Origin: Streptomyces catenulae
Lineage (GTDB): Bacteria > Actinomycetota > Actinomycetes > Streptomycetales > Streptomycetaceae
DNA: 64,000 nt
Assembly (NCBI RefSeq): GCF_000718015.1
Contig: NZ_JODY01000001.1
Coordinates: forward strand, 186,001-250,000
Direction of reading: 5' to 3'
A model generated the notes under the pieces. The model ran no database searches. It had not been told where the DNA came from and saw only the letters and a list, made by a program, of their open reading frames with translations. This document shows, one piece after another, positions 43,910 to 52,686 of the stretch (position 1 is its first letter; every line of letters starts with the position of its first letter). The translations under genes were made by a program, and so were the position numbers.

Positions 43910-45189
43910 CCGCACTGCAGAGCTGGTACGAGCCCGGGGCGGCGGACGACGCCGCGGACCTCACCCTCGACCCCGTCGAGCGGGCCGTTGCCGACATCGC
44001 CGCCGGACGCCCCGTCGTGGTCGTCGACGACGAGGACCGGGAGAACGAGGGCGATCTGGTCCTCGCCGCGGAGAAGGCCACGCCCGAGATCGTCGCGTTC
44101 ATGATGAGCGAGTGCCGCGGTCTGATCTGCGCGCCCATGGAGGGCGACGCACTCGACCGCCTCGCGCTGCCGCAGATGGTCGAGCACAACACCGAGTCGA
44201 TGCGGACCGCCTTCACCGTCTCCGTCGACGCCACCGGCGCCCACGGCGTGAGCACCGGCATCTCCGCCGCCGACCGCGCCACCACCCTGCGGCTGCTCGC
44301 CTCCGGCGCATCGCAGCCCGGCGACTTCGTCCGCCCCGGCCACATCTTCCCGCTGCGCGCCCGCCCCGGCGGCGTCCTCGTCCGCAGCGGCCACACCGAG
44401 GCCGGGGTCGACCTCGCCCGCCTCGCCGGACTCCGCCCGGCCGCCGCCATCGTGGAGATCGCCGGGGAGGACGGCACCATGCTGCGCCTGCCCGAGCTGG
44501 TGCCGTTCGCCCGCAGGCACGGCCTCGCGATCATCTCCATCGAGGACCTGATCGCCTACCGCCGCCGCTCCACCCCCACCGTCCGCCGCGAGGCCACCAC
44601 CCGGCTGCCCACCGCGCACGGCGACTTCACCGCGTACGGCTACCGCTCCACCGTCGACGGCGTCGAGCACATCGCGCTGGTCGCCGGGGAGCTGGGCGAC
44701 GGCGAGGACGTCCTGGTCCGCGTCCACTCCGAGTGCCTGACCGGCGACGTCTTCCACTCGCTGCGCTGTGACTGCGGCCCGCAGCTCCAGGCGTCGCTGG
44801 CGCGGATCAGCGCCGCCGGGCGCGGCGTCGTCATCTACCTCCGCGGCCACGAGGGACGCGGCATCGGCCTGCTCTCCAAGCTGCGCGCCTACGAACTCCA
44901 GGAGCGCGGCCGCGACACCCTCGACGCCAACCTCGAACTGGGCCTGCCCGCCGACTCCCGCGACTACGCGGCGGGCGCCCAGATGCTCCAGGACCTCGGC
45001 GTCCGCTCGGTCCGGCTGCTGACCAACAACCCCGACAAGACCACCGCCCTGGCGCGCCACGGCCTCACCGTCGCCGGACGTGAGCCGATGCCCGTCCAGG
45101 CGGGGGAGCACAACCTCCGCTATCTGCGCACCAAGCGCGACCGCATGGGCCACGACCTGCCCTGGCTCGACCACCAGGACCAGCGGTAA
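43906..45189 (+). CDS. ribBA: Bifunctional DHBP synthase/GTP cyclohydrolase II (RibBA)
   Basis: A 427-residue fusion. The N-terminal 3,4-dihydroxy-2-butanone-4-phosphate synthase domain (about 20-225) has [36 protein letters not shown] and [10 protein letters not shown]. The C-terminal GTP cyclohydrolase II domain has the zinc cysteines in [19 protein letters not shown] and the catalytic [12 protein letters not shown]. It supplies both precursors of the riboflavin pathway. ATGA overlap with the transporter gene. Confidence 0.95.
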   Translation: MTALQSWYEPGAADDAADLTLDPVERAVADIAAGRPVVVVDDEDRENEGDLVLAAEKATPEIVAFMMSECRGLICAPMEGDALDRLALPQMVEHNTESMRTAFTVSVDATGAHGVSTGISAADRATTLRLLASGASQPGDFVRPGHIFPLRARPGGVLVRSGHTEAGVDLARLAGLRPAAAIVEIAGEDGTMLRLPELVPFARRHGLAIISIEDLIAYRRRSTPTVRREATTRLPTAHGDFTAYGYRSTVDGVEHIALVAGELGDGEDVLVRVHSECLTGDVFHSLRCDCGPQLQASLARISAAGRGVVIYLRGHEGRGIGLLSKLRAYELQERGRDTLDANLELGLPADSRDYAAGAQMLQDLGVRSVRLLTNNPDKTTALARHGLTVAGREPMPVQAGEHNLRYLRTKRDRMGHDLPWLDHQDQR

Positions 45190-45239
45190 CGCACCTCCCG
45201 ACCGTCCCCGACGACACCACCACCAGTACGAGGAGAACC

Positions 45240-45725
45240 GTGAGCGGCAAGGGCGCACCCGAACTGACCGTGAAGAACTGCCGGGACCTGCGGGTCGCCG
45301 TGATCGCCGCGCAGTGGCACGAGCAGGTGATGGACGGCCTGGTGAGCGGCGCCCTGCGCGCCCTGACCGACCTCGGCATCGACGAGCCGACCCTGCTGCG
45401 GGTCCCCGGCGCCTTCGAGCTGCCGGTCGTCGCGAAGGTCCTCGCCGGACGCGGCTACGACGCGGTCGTCGCGCTCGGCGTCGTCATCCGCGGCGGCACC
45501 CCGCACTTCGACTACGTCTGCCAGGGCGTCACCCAGGGCCTGACCCAGGTCGCCGTCGACACCGGCGTCCCCATCGGCTTCGGCGTGCTGACCTGCGACA
45601 CCGATCAGCAGGCCCTGGACCGCGCCGGTCTGGCCGGCTCCACCGAGGACAAGGGCCACGAGGCGGTCACCGCCGCCGTCGCCACCGCCGCCACCCTCCG
45701 CACGGTCTCCGAACCCTGGCGCTGA
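45240..45725 (+). CDS. ribH: 6,7-dimethyl-8-ribityllumazine synthase
   Basis: A 161-residue lumazine synthase that forms icosahedral or pentameric shells. It has [19 protein letters not shown] at the N-terminus, [16 protein letters not shown], and [24 protein letters not shown] including the catalytic His. GTG start with AGGAG. Last gene of the rib operon, followed by tandem repeats. Confidence 0.95.
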   Translation: MSGKGAPELTVKNCRDLRVAVIAAQWHEQVMDGLVSGALRALTDLGIDEPTLLRVPGAFELPVVAKVLAGRGYDAVVALGVVIRGGTPHFDYVCQGVTQGLTQVAVDTGVPIGFGVLTCDTDQQALDRAGLAGSTEDKGHEAVTAAVATAATLRTVSEPWR

Positions 45726-45740
45726 CGGGAACGCGCCCAC

Positions 45741-45866
45741 CCGTCGCCCACCACCACCCTTCACCCGAGGCGCTGCGCCCCCGCCCGTCGCCCACCACCA
45801 CCCTTCACCCGAGGCGCTGCGCCCCCGCCCGTCGCCCGCCACCACCCTTCACCCGAGGCGCTGCGC
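45741..45866. repeat. 44-bp tandem repeat, 2.9 copies, between ribH and hisE
   Basis: Units start at 45741, 45785 and 45829 with CCGTCGCCCACCACCACCCT and continue through TTCACCCGAGGCGCTGCGCC. Copies 1 and 2 are identical over the unit. Copy 3 has one A-to-G change (CCCGCC) and ends early. The period is not a multiple of three, so the array is non-coding. It lies in the 3' untranslated region of the rib operon. Confidence 0.9.
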
Positions 45867-45902
45867 GCCGCAGCGACATTGCCCGCTAGGGTATGGAGCA
45901 CC

Positions 45903-46175
45903 ATGTCCAAGAAGACGTTCGAGGAGCTCTTCGCCGAGCTCCAGCAGAAGGCCGCCACCGGCGACCCCGTGACCTCCCGTACCGCCGAGCTGGTGCAGTC
46001 CGGTGTCCATACGATCGGCAAGAAGGTCGTCGAAGAGGCCGCCGAGGTGTGGATGGCCGCGGAGCACGAATCCGACGACGCCGCCGCCGAGGAGATCTCC
46101 CAGCTCCTCTACCACCTCCAGGTGATGATGATCGCCAAGGGCATCTCCCTCGACGACGTCTACGCCCACCTCTGA
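45903..46175 (+). CDS. hisE: Phosphoribosyl-ATP diphosphatase
   Basis: A 90-residue all-alpha MazG-like pyrophosphohydrolase for the second step of histidine biosynthesis. The metal-binding motif is [32 protein letters not shown] (EE...E...E..D-type). The ATG start follows the tandem repeats. In many actinobacteria hisE precedes hisG, as here (50-bp gap). Confidence 0.95.
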   Translation: MSKKTFEELFAELQQKAATGDPVTSRTAELVQSGVHTIGKKVVEEAAEVWMAAEHESDDAAAEEISQLLYHLQVMMIAKGISLDDVYAHL

Positions 46176-46225
46176 GCCCCGCTCACCCCGTCACACCTCA
46201 CCCACCGAAGGAAGAAGAGCACCTC

Positions 46226-47074
46226 ATGCTGCGCATCGCTGTCCCCAACAAGGGTTCACTGTCCGAGCCTGCGTCGGCGATGCTCCATGAGGCCGGGTAC
46301 CGCCAGCGCAAGGACCGCCGGGAACTGGTCCTCGTCGACGCGCAGAACGAGGTCGAGTTCTTCTTCCTGCGCCCCCGCGACATCGCCGTCTACGTCGGCT
46401 CCGGCAAGCTCGACATCGGCATCACCGGCCGCGACCTGCTGCTGGACTCCGGCTCGCAGGCCGAGGAGATCCTCCAGCTCGGCTTCGCCGGTTCCACCTT
46501 CCGGTACGCGACCCGCCCGGGCACCGCCACCGACGTCAAGGAGTTCGGCGGCATGACCGTCGCCACCTCCTTCTCCGGTCTGGTCAAGAAGCACCTCGCG
46601 GACAACGGCGTGGACGCCGACGTCGTCCACCTCGACGGCGCCGTCGAGACCGCCATCCAGCTGGGCGTCGCGCAGATCATCGCGGACGTCGTCGAGACCG
46701 GCACCACGCTGCGCAACGCCGGACTGGAGATCATCGGCGAGCCGATCCTCACCTCCGAGGCGGTCGTCATCCGCCGCACCGGCGCCCCCGCCGACGACCC
46801 GAAGGTCCGTCAGTTCCTCCGCCGGATGCAGGGCGTCCTCGTCGCCCGCCGTTACGTGATGATGGACTACGACATCCGCGTCGAGCACGTCGAGAAGGCC
46901 GTCTCGCTCACCCCGGGCCTGGAGTCGCCGACCGTCTCCCCGCTGCACCACGAGGGCTGGGTCGCGGTCCGCTCGATGGTCCCGTCCAAGGAGGCCCAGC
47001 GCATCATGGACGAGCTGTACGACCTCGGCGCCCGCGCCATCCTCACCACCGGCATCCACGCCTGCCGCCTCTGA
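46226..47074 (+). CDS. hisG: ATP phosphoribosyltransferase, long form
   Basis: A 282-residue HisG_L that commits ATP and PRPP to histidine. It shows MLRIAVPNKGSL, the PRPP loop region VVETGTTLRNAGL, and a C-terminal ACT-like regulatory domain (about 205-282; SPTVSPLHHEGWVAVRSMV) that binds histidine for feedback. The long form works without HisZ. RBS GAAGGAAG. Same transcript as hisE. Confidence 0.95.
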   Translation: MLRIAVPNKGSLSEPASAMLHEAGYRQRKDRRELVLVDAQNEVEFFFLRPRDIAVYVGSGKLDIGITGRDLLLDSGSQAEEILQLGFAGSTFRYATRPGTATDVKEFGGMTVATSFSGLVKKHLADNGVDADVVHLDGAVETAIQLGVAQIIADVVETGTTLRNAGLEIIGEPILTSEAVVIRRTGAPADDPKVRQFLRRMQGVLVARRYVMMDYDIRVEHVEKAVSLTPGLESPTVSPLHHEGWVAVRSMVPSKEAQRIMDELYDLGARAILTTGIHACRL

Positions 47075-47120
47075 CGGCCCGCAGCCCCCGCACCCTCCCC
47101 TCCGACGGAAGACCCACGAC

Positions 47121-47573
47121 GTGTCCGCGCCCCTGCCCAGCCTGCCGGTGACCTTCCGGCCGACCCGCACCCGGGTCGTCCTGTACCTCGTCGGCCTCGC
47201 CCAGCTCGCGGCCCTCACCGCGATCGGTGTGGCGCTGCCCAAGCTGTCCGGCGGGGAGCGGATCAGCTTCGTCTTCACCGGTCTGCTGGTGTTCGCCGTC
47301 CTCCTGCTGCTCGCCCGCCCCAAGGTGGTCGCCCGGCAGGAGGGCGTCACCGTCGTCAACCTCACCACCCGCCGCGAACTGGCCTGGGCCCAGGTGCTGC
47401 GCGTCAACCTCCGGCAGGGCGACGCGTGGGTCCACCTCGACCTCGCCGACGGCACCAGCCTGCCCGCGATGGGTATCCAGCCCGGCATCGCCCGCCAGCA
47501 GGCCATCCGCGACGCCCGCGCCCTGCGCGACCTCGCCGAAATCCACGGCACCGGCGCCTCCGCCACGGCCTGA
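47121..47573 (+). CDS. Small membrane protein with PH-like domain
   Basis: A 150-residue protein. Two N-terminal membrane segments (VVLYLVGLAQLAALTAIGVAL and ISFVFTGLLVFAVLLLLA) are followed by a cytoplasmic bacterial PH-like domain (VVARQEGVTVVNLTTRRELAWAQVLRVNL... WVHLDLADGTSLPAMGIQ). I associate this kind of gene with the region downstream of hisG in Streptomyces. GTG start. No function is established that I know of. Confidence 0.8.
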   Translation: MSAPLPSLPVTFRPTRTRVVLYLVGLAQLAALTAIGVALPKLSGGERISFVFTGLLVFAVLLLLARPKVVARQEGVTVVNLTTRRELAWAQVLRVNLRQGDAWVHLDLADGTSLPAMGIQPGIARQQAIRDARALRDLAEIHGTGASATA

Positions 47574-47694
47574 CCCGCCGTCCGGTGGCCCTGCCGTAAC
47601 CGGCTCCCGCCTGTTTACCCTGTTCCCCACGGCGCGCTCCCGCGCCCGCCCCTGCCCGGGGCCACTGCGACCTGAGGAGTGACTCCCTCCAGCA

Positions 47695-47766
47695 ATGGAC
47701 GGATCGTCCTGTAGTACCTGCGCCGCCCCCTTGGACCCCCCGGATACGACGGAGGCGGCGGCATGA
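47695..47766 (+). CDS. Possible 23-residue leader peptide with CSTC motif
   Basis: ATG at 47695 opens a 23-codon frame whose stop overlaps the start of the CNNM gene (ATGA at 47763-47766). It encodes MDGSSCSTCAAPLDPP and a short acidic tail. It is preceded by GAGGAGTGACTCCCTC, in which GGAGTGACTCC forms a hairpin that would hide the GGAG, and by GGACG-N3-CGTCC just inside the frame. The layout suggests a translational attenuator. It is too short for codon statistics, so its existence is unproven. Confidence 0.4.
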   Translation: MDGSSCSTCAAPLDPPDTTEAAA

Positions 47767-49118
47767 CCGGCCCCCTCCTGCTGCTCACCGCAGCGCTCGT
47801 CCTCATCCTGGCCAACGGCTTCTTCGTGGCCGCGGAGTTCGGACTCGTCACCGTGGAGAAGGCCGACGCCGAGCGGGCCGCCGACGACGGCGACCGCCGC
47901 GCCGCCACCGTCGTCGCCGCCCTGCGCGAGCTGTCCTTCCAGCTCTCCGGCACCCAGCTGGGCATCACCATCACCTCCCTCGTCGTCGGCATGCTCGCCG
48001 AACCGGCGCTCGCCGCCGTCCTCGACGGGCCGCTGACCGCGACCGGGCTGCCCCGCGGCGCCGTGTCCGGCATCTCGGTGGTGACCGGCATGCTCCTCGC
48101 CTCCGCCGTCCAGATGGTCGTCGGCGAACTGGTGCCGAAGAACTGGGCGGTCTCCAAGCCGCTCCAGGTGGCCCGCTTCGTCGCCGGACCGCAGAACGCC
48201 TTCTCGCGCTTCTTCCGCCCGGTGATCACCCTGCTGAACACCGTCGCCAACCGCCTGGTCCGCGCCCTCGGCGTGGAGCCCACCGACGAACTGGCCTCCG
48301 CCCGCACCCCCGGCGAGCTGGTCTCCCTCGCCCGGCACTCCGCACAGGCAGGTGCCATCGAGCAGGACACCGCCGACCTCTTCGTCCGCACCCTCGCGCT
48401 CGGCGAGCTGACGGCGGAGAACGTCATGACGCCCCGGGTGCGGGTCAGCGCCCTCCAGGCGTCCGCGACCGCCGAGGACGTCGTCAACCTCACCCGCGCC
48501 ACGGGCCTGTCCCGCTTCCCGGTCTACCGCGCCCGCCTCGACGAGGTCGTCGGCATGGTGCACCTCAAGGACGCGCTGGCCGTCCCGGCGCACGACCGGC
48601 TGCGTACGCCCGCCGCACGGATCGCCGTGCCGCCGCTCCAGGTACCGGCGACGCTCCCCGTCGCCCCGCTGCTGGAGCGGCTGCGCAGCGAGGCGCCGAT
48701 AGCCGTCGTCGTCGACGAGTACGGCGGCACCGCGGGCGTCGTCACCCTGGAGGACATCATCGAGGAACTGGTCGGCGAGGTCCGCGACGAGCACGACGGG
48801 GTGGACCTGCCCGAGCTGGCCCAGGCACCCGCCGAGGACGGCCGCCCCACCTGGGACGCCGACGGCGGCTGCCGCGTCGACACGCTGCGGCGGATCGGCC
48901 TGGCGGCCCCCGACGGTCCGTACGAGACGGTCGCCGGGCTGGTCGCCCACATACTCGGCCGGATCCCGGCCCCGGGCGACACCGCCGAACTCGACGGCTG
49001 GCGGCTGCGGGTGCGGCTGGTCGCGCACCATCGCGCCGAGCGGATAAGGATCGTCCGCACGGCTCCCGTGGGCGTCGCCCGGGAGGCCGTCGGCGCCGGG
49101 GCGGAGGCGGCCCGGTGA
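47763..49118 (+). CDS. CNNM/CorC-type hemolysin-family membrane protein (DUF21-CBS-CorC)
   Basis: A 451-residue protein. The DUF21/CNNM transmembrane domain (about 1-200) begins LLLLTAALVLILANGFFVAAEFGLVTV. Two CBS domains follow (NVMTPRVRVSALQASATAEDVVNL; VVVDEYGGTAGVVTLEDIIEELVGEV), then a C-terminal CorC_HlyC domain (DADGGCRVDTLRRIGL). The family moves or senses magnesium and related divalent cations; haemolysin is a historical name. Coupled to a second paralogue by GTGA, and to an upstream micro-ORF by ATGA. Confidence 0.88.
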   Translation: MTGPLLLLTAALVLILANGFFVAAEFGLVTVEKADAERAADDGDRRAATVVAALRELSFQLSGTQLGITITSLVVGMLAEPALAAVLDGPLTATGLPRGAVSGISVVTGMLLASAVQMVVGELVPKNWAVSKPLQVARFVAGPQNAFSRFFRPVITLLNTVANRLVRALGVEPTDELASARTPGELVSLARHSAQAGAIEQDTADLFVRTLALGELTAENVMTPRVRVSALQASATAEDVVNLTRATGLSRFPVYRARLDEVVGMVHLKDALAVPAHDRLRTPAARIAVPPLQVPATLPVAPLLERLRSEAPIAVVVDEYGGTAGVVTLEDIIEELVGEVRDEHDGVDLPELAQAPAEDGRPTWDADGGCRVDTLRRIGLAAPDGPYETVAGLVAHILGRIPAPGDTAELDGWRLRVRLVAHHRAERIRIVRTAPVGVAREAVGAGAEAAR

Positions 49119-50269
49119 CCTTCGCGCAACTCCTCCTCGCCGTTCTCCTCGTCCTCGCCAACGGCTTCTTCGTCGGCGCCGAGTTCGCCCTCGTCTCCGT
49201 GCGCCGCAGCCAGATCGAGCCGCTGGCCACCGAGGGCTCCAAGCGGGCCCGGCAGGTGCTGCACGGGCTGGAGAACCTGCCGCAGATGATGGCCGCCGCA
49301 CAGTTCGGCATCACCGTCTGCTCGCTGACCCTGGGCGCCGTCGCCGAACCGACCGTCGCCCGGCTGCTGGAACCGCTCTTCGCCGCGGTCCATCTGCCCG
49401 CCCCGCTGATCCATCCGCTCGGCTACGCCATCGCGCTGGCCGTGGTGGTCTTCCTCCACCTCGTCATCGGCGAGATGGTGCCGAAGAACCTGGCGATGGC
49501 GGCGCCCGAGCGGACCGCGCTGTGGTTCAGCCCGGGCCTGGTCGCCTTCGCCCGGCTCTGCCGCCCGGTCACCGCACTGCTCGGCGCCTGCGCCAGGGGA
49601 GTGCTGCGGCTCTTCCGCGTCGAGCCGAAGGACGAGGTCGAGGCGGTCTTCACCAGCGAACAGCTCACCCACCTCGTCGAGGACGCCGGACAGGCCGGAC
49701 TGCTCGCCCCCGCCGAACAGGAGCGGCTGTCCGACGCCCTGGAGCTGGGCAGCCGCCCGGTCACCGACGTCCTCCTCGACCGGGCCCGGCTGGTGACGGT
49801 CGACGCGACGGTCACCCCGCGCCAGGTGGAGGAGCTGACCGTCGCCACCGGCTACTCCCGCTTCCCGGTCTGCGCGCCGGGCGGCGCGTACATGGGCTAT
49901 CTGCACGTCAAGGACGTCCTGGACCTGGAGGAGCGGGACCGGGCGGTGCCGCAGCGGATCTGGCACCCGATGACGACGCTCCGCGCCGAACTCCCCCTGG
50001 ACGACGCGCTGACCGCGATGCGCCGGGCCGCCTCGCACCTCGCCGCGGTCGCCGGTCCGACCGGCCGGGTGCTCGGCCTCGTCGCACTGGAGGACGTCCT
50101 GGAGATGCTGGTCGGGGAGGTCCACGACCCGGCGCACCGCACCGAGTCGCCCTCGCACGGCGCCCGCGACACGGCCGCGCCCGTTCCGGCCGCCGTCCCG
50201 GACGCCACCGGCGCCGAGGTGGCCGGGGGCGCCGGGCTCCCCGACGGGGACCGCGCGCTGACCGGCTGA
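49115..50269 (+). CDS. CNNM-type hemolysin-family protein, shorter paralogue
   Basis: A 384-residue paralogue with the DUF21 membrane domain (LLLAVLLVLANGFFVGAEFALVSVRRSQIEPLA) and two CBS motifs (LELGSRPVTDVLLDRARLVTVDA; VAGPTGRVLGLVALEDVLEMLVGEV). It ends in an Asp/Ala-rich tail without the CorC_HlyC domain of its partner. The GTG overlaps the previous stop. Such unequal pairs are common in actinobacteria and may form a heterodimer, since CNNM proteins dimerise (inference). Confidence 0.87.
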   Translation: MTFAQLLLAVLLVLANGFFVGAEFALVSVRRSQIEPLATEGSKRARQVLHGLENLPQMMAAAQFGITVCSLTLGAVAEPTVARLLEPLFAAVHLPAPLIHPLGYAIALAVVVFLHLVIGEMVPKNLAMAAPERTALWFSPGLVAFARLCRPVTALLGACARGVLRLFRVEPKDEVEAVFTSEQLTHLVEDAGQAGLLAPAEQERLSDALELGSRPVTDVLLDRARLVTVDATVTPRQVEELTVATGYSRFPVCAPGGAYMGYLHVKDVLDLEERDRAVPQRIWHPMTTLRAELPLDDALTAMRRAASHLAAVAGPTGRVLGLVALEDVLEMLVGEVHDPAHRTESPSHGARDTAAPVPAAVPDATGAEVAGGAGLPDGDRALTG

Positions 50270-50327
50270 TCCGACCGGCTGACCCGACCGGCCCAGGGGC
50301 CCGTCCCGCCGCCGCGCACCGCGCGGT

Positions 50328-52205
50328 TCAGAGCGGGGCGGGCCCCGCCGCGTCCGGGCCGCGCCCCGAGCGCACCTCGCCGTACGCCTGGATCAGATCG
50401 GGCAGCCGGAGGGTGGCGAGGTCCTCGCGGCCCGGGGTGCCGCGCCAGGTGGAGAGCCGCAGATCGCGGTAGGCGCAGCTCTTCTCGTACAGGGTGCGCA
50501 GGAAGCGGCCGTTGCCCAGTTCGTCGATCCAGCCCTGGTCGACGACGTGGCCGCTGATGCTGCGCAGCTCGTCGCGGGCCTCGTCGTCCCAGCGGTCGCC
50601 GTTCTCCTCGGCCAGCACCTCGCCGATCGCGGTCAGCTCGCCCGGCCGGTAGCTGGGGAAGTCGACCCGGCTGGTGAACCGCGACGACAGCCCCGGGTTG
50701 GTCGCCAGCAGCCGGTCCATGCCCTCGGGATAACCGGCCAGGATGACGACGAGCCGGTCGCGGTTGTCCTCGGCCCGCTTGAGCAGCACCTGCAACGCCT
50801 CGTCGCCGTAGGCGTCGCCCTTGCTGTAGCCGGTGTTGGAGAGGCTGTACGCCTCGTCGACGAAGAGGACGCCGCCGAGCGCCGAGTCGATCAGATCGTT
50901 GGCCTTGACGGCGGTCTGGCCGAGGAACTCGCCGACCAGATCGGCGCGTTGCGCCTCCACCAGATGGTCGCCGCCCAGCAGCCCCAGCGCGTAGAAGACC
51001 CGGCCGAGGATGCGGGCCACCGTCGTCTTGCCGGTGCCGGACGGGCCGGAGAAGACGAAGTGCCGCTTGGGCGGCTGCACCGGCAGCCCCTGCCCGGCCC
51101 GCAACCCGGCCATCCGCAGCTGCGCGGAGAGCGCCCGCACCTGCCGCTTCACCGGCTCCATGCCGACCATCCGCTCCAGCTCCGCCAGCGCCTGCTCCAG
51201 CAGCACGGGGTCGGCGGGCCCGGCCGCCCGCCCGGCGGCCCGCTGCCCGGGCACCGCCGCCTTGCGCCGGGCAGCGGACGCCGCATCGGGCACCGCACCC
51301 GCCGCCTCCGGGAAGCCCGCCTCACCGGCGCCCGTCTCCCAGCCGTCGACGGCGTCGAGCGGGGCGAGCGGATCGGGGTCCCGCCCGGCCTCCTGACCCG
51401 CGGCGGGCACGGTCGCGAGATCGCCGCCCTCCTCCAACCCGTCGGCCTGGGTGATGGTGGCCAGCCGCGCCGCGGTGTCCATGAACGACCGGTCGACGCG
51501 GTGCACCGCGCGGTACAGGGGGAGCGCGGCGGCGCTGCGGCCGGTGCCCTCGTGGGCGCGGGCGAGCCAGTACCGCAGCTCCTTGCGCTGCGGCTGCTCG
51601 CTGCGGCACCGCATCAGCGCGGCCGACAGCAGCGGCGCCGCCTGCCCGTACATCTCCAGCCGCACCCGCGCCATCCCGCCGAACAGCCCCGCCTCGATGC
51701 CCAGCACCGGATCGTCCAGCAGCGGTTCGGTGTGGCGGACGAGCTGCTCCCAGTCCTTGACGAGATAGGCGCGGCAGGCGTGCAGGAAGCGGACCTGCGG
51801 ATCGGCCTCGACCGGCGGGCACCCGGCCAGCGCCTGGTCCAACTCCGCGACATGGCGGCCGTCGAGCCAGTGCGAGGCGTGCGCGAGCAGCAGATCGCGG
51901 CGGCTCTCCAACACCGGCTGCACCCACCAGCCCAGCCAGTACCAGGAGTTGAGGGGGCGTCGGTGGCGGGTGCGCTGTTCGCCGAAGCGGTCGCGGTGGC
52001 GGTGCATCCGCAGCAGGGCGGTCGAGGTGTCGGCGCGCAGCGCGTGCAGACCGAGCCAGGCGTCGGCCATCGTCGGATCCATCCGTACCGCGGCCCGGAA
52101 CTCCTCCTCGGCCTGCGGATACGCGCCGACGGTGTACGCGTCGACCGCGCGCAGCCAGGCGAGTTCGGCCGGGGCGGGCGGCGCGCCCGGTGTACCCAAG
52201 TCCAT
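50328..52205 (-). CDS. AAA+ ATPase with TPR-like N-domain, EccA/CbbX-like
   Basis: A 625-residue protein. The N-terminal half (about 1-280) is a helical TPR-like array (AYPQAEEEFRAAVRMDPTMADAWLGLHALRAD). After an Ala/Pro linker comes a CbbX-type AAA+ module with Walker A GPSGTGKTTVARILG near residues 385-399, Walker B GVLFVDEAYSL and the arginine region LLATNPGLSSRFTSRVDFPSY. This is the domain order of EccA, the cytosolic ATPase of type VII secretion. It lies about 5 kb from the T7SS effector locus and on the same strand, so it may belong to it functionally. ATG at 52205 with GGGGA upstream. Convergent with the CNNM pair. Confidence 0.85.
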   Translation of the reverse strand: MDLGTPGAPPAPAELAWLRAVDAYTVGAYPQAEEEFRAAVRMDPTMADAWLGLHALRADTSTALLRMHRHRDRFGEQRTRHRRPLNSWYWLGWWVQPVLESRRDLLLAHASHWLDGRHVAELDQALAGCPPVEADPQVRFLHACRAYLVKDWEQLVRHTEPLLDDPVLGIEAGLFGGMARVRLEMYGQAAPLLSAALMRCRSEQPQRKELRYWLARAHEGTGRSAAALPLYRAVHRVDRSFMDTAARLATITQADGLEEGGDLATVPAAGQEAGRDPDPLAPLDAVDGWETGAGEAGFPEAAGAVPDAASAARRKAAVPGQRAAGRAAGPADPVLLEQALAELERMVGMEPVKRQVRALSAQLRMAGLRAGQGLPVQPPKRHFVFSGPSGTGKTTVARILGRVFYALGLLGGDHLVEAQRADLVGEFLGQTAVKANDLIDSALGGVLFVDEAYSLSNTGYSKGDAYGDEALQVLLKRAEDNRDRLVVILAGYPEGMDRLLATNPGLSSRFTSRVDFPSYRPGELTAIGEVLAEENGDRWDDEARDELRSISGHVVDQGWIDELGNGRFLRTLYEKSCAYRDLRLSTWRGTPGREDLATLRLPDLIQAYGEVRSGRGPDAAGPAPL

Positions 52206-52510
52206 CGCATCCCCCACAGAACGTGCCCCGGTGTCCCGCCGACCGGCTGCCACGCCGTCGCCGAAGCACCGTACGCCGTACGGGAGTTGCCGCCGCCCCG
52301 CAGCCGTCACCGGCCCCTCGCACGCCCCTGCCGTGGCACCGACTCGCATGGTACCCGGGGTGTCGCCGCAGGCCGTAGGGGGCGACAGGGGATGCGCGGA
52401 AGGGGGCAGAGAGGGGCGCACACGGCGCGAACGGGGCGGTGACCCACGGTGAGGGGAAGAGAGGCGCCGAAGCGGCGAATGGGGGTGTCAGGGCAGAACG
52501 AAGCCCCCGA
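52206..52510. other. Intergenic region upstream of the EccA-like gene
   Basis: About 300 bp without a supported gene. It must hold the promoter of the AAA+ gene. From 52440 it becomes purine-rich (GGTGAGGGGAAGAGAGG), then reaches the terminator hairpin at 52499. Confidence 0.5.
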
Positions 52511-52536
52511 TCACGGGGGAACAACCGGGGGCTTCG
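52499..52536 (-). terminator. Terminator hairpin downstream of the uridine-kinase-like gene
   Basis: CGAAGCCCCCG (52499-52509) pairs with CGGGGGCTTCG (52526-52536), 11 bp. Read on the minus strand it is followed by TTCTGCC. It lies 150 nt after the stop at 52687 and overlaps the end of a possible small ORF. Confidence 0.7.
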
Positions 52537-52666
52537 CGTCTGCGGGCGACTCCGTGAGCCGCACAATGAGAACGTAAGTCCTGTACGCCCCCCAGGTCAA
52601 GCCGAGTTGGACAGTCGGCGGGTCCTCACCACCCGGCACCCGCGCCGCCCCCAAGTCCGGTGACAC
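52511..52666 (-). CDS. Possible 51-residue small protein
   Basis: A minus-strand frame from GTG at 52666 ends in the loop of the terminator hairpin. It encodes GGEDPPTVQLGLTWGAYR followed by TYVLIVRLTESPADAK, which has protein-like hydrophobic and charged patterning. Third codon positions include many A and T (TCA, TTG, CAA, ACT, GTT, ATT), unlike the surrounding genes. It would lie on the same transcript as the uridine-kinase-like gene, 20 nt after its stop. No clear ribosome-binding site is present, so this is tentative. Confidence 0.25.
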   Translation of the reverse strand: MSPDLGAARVPGGEDPPTVQLGLTWGAYRTYVLIVRLTESPADAKPPVVPP

Positions 52667-52686
52667 AGCGTAAAGGTGACGTTCCT

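Noticed and set aside
45741-45866. CRISPR-like array
   Set aside because: Units are head-to-tail without unique spacers, there are no cas genes, and the unit lacks a typical CRISPR palindrome.
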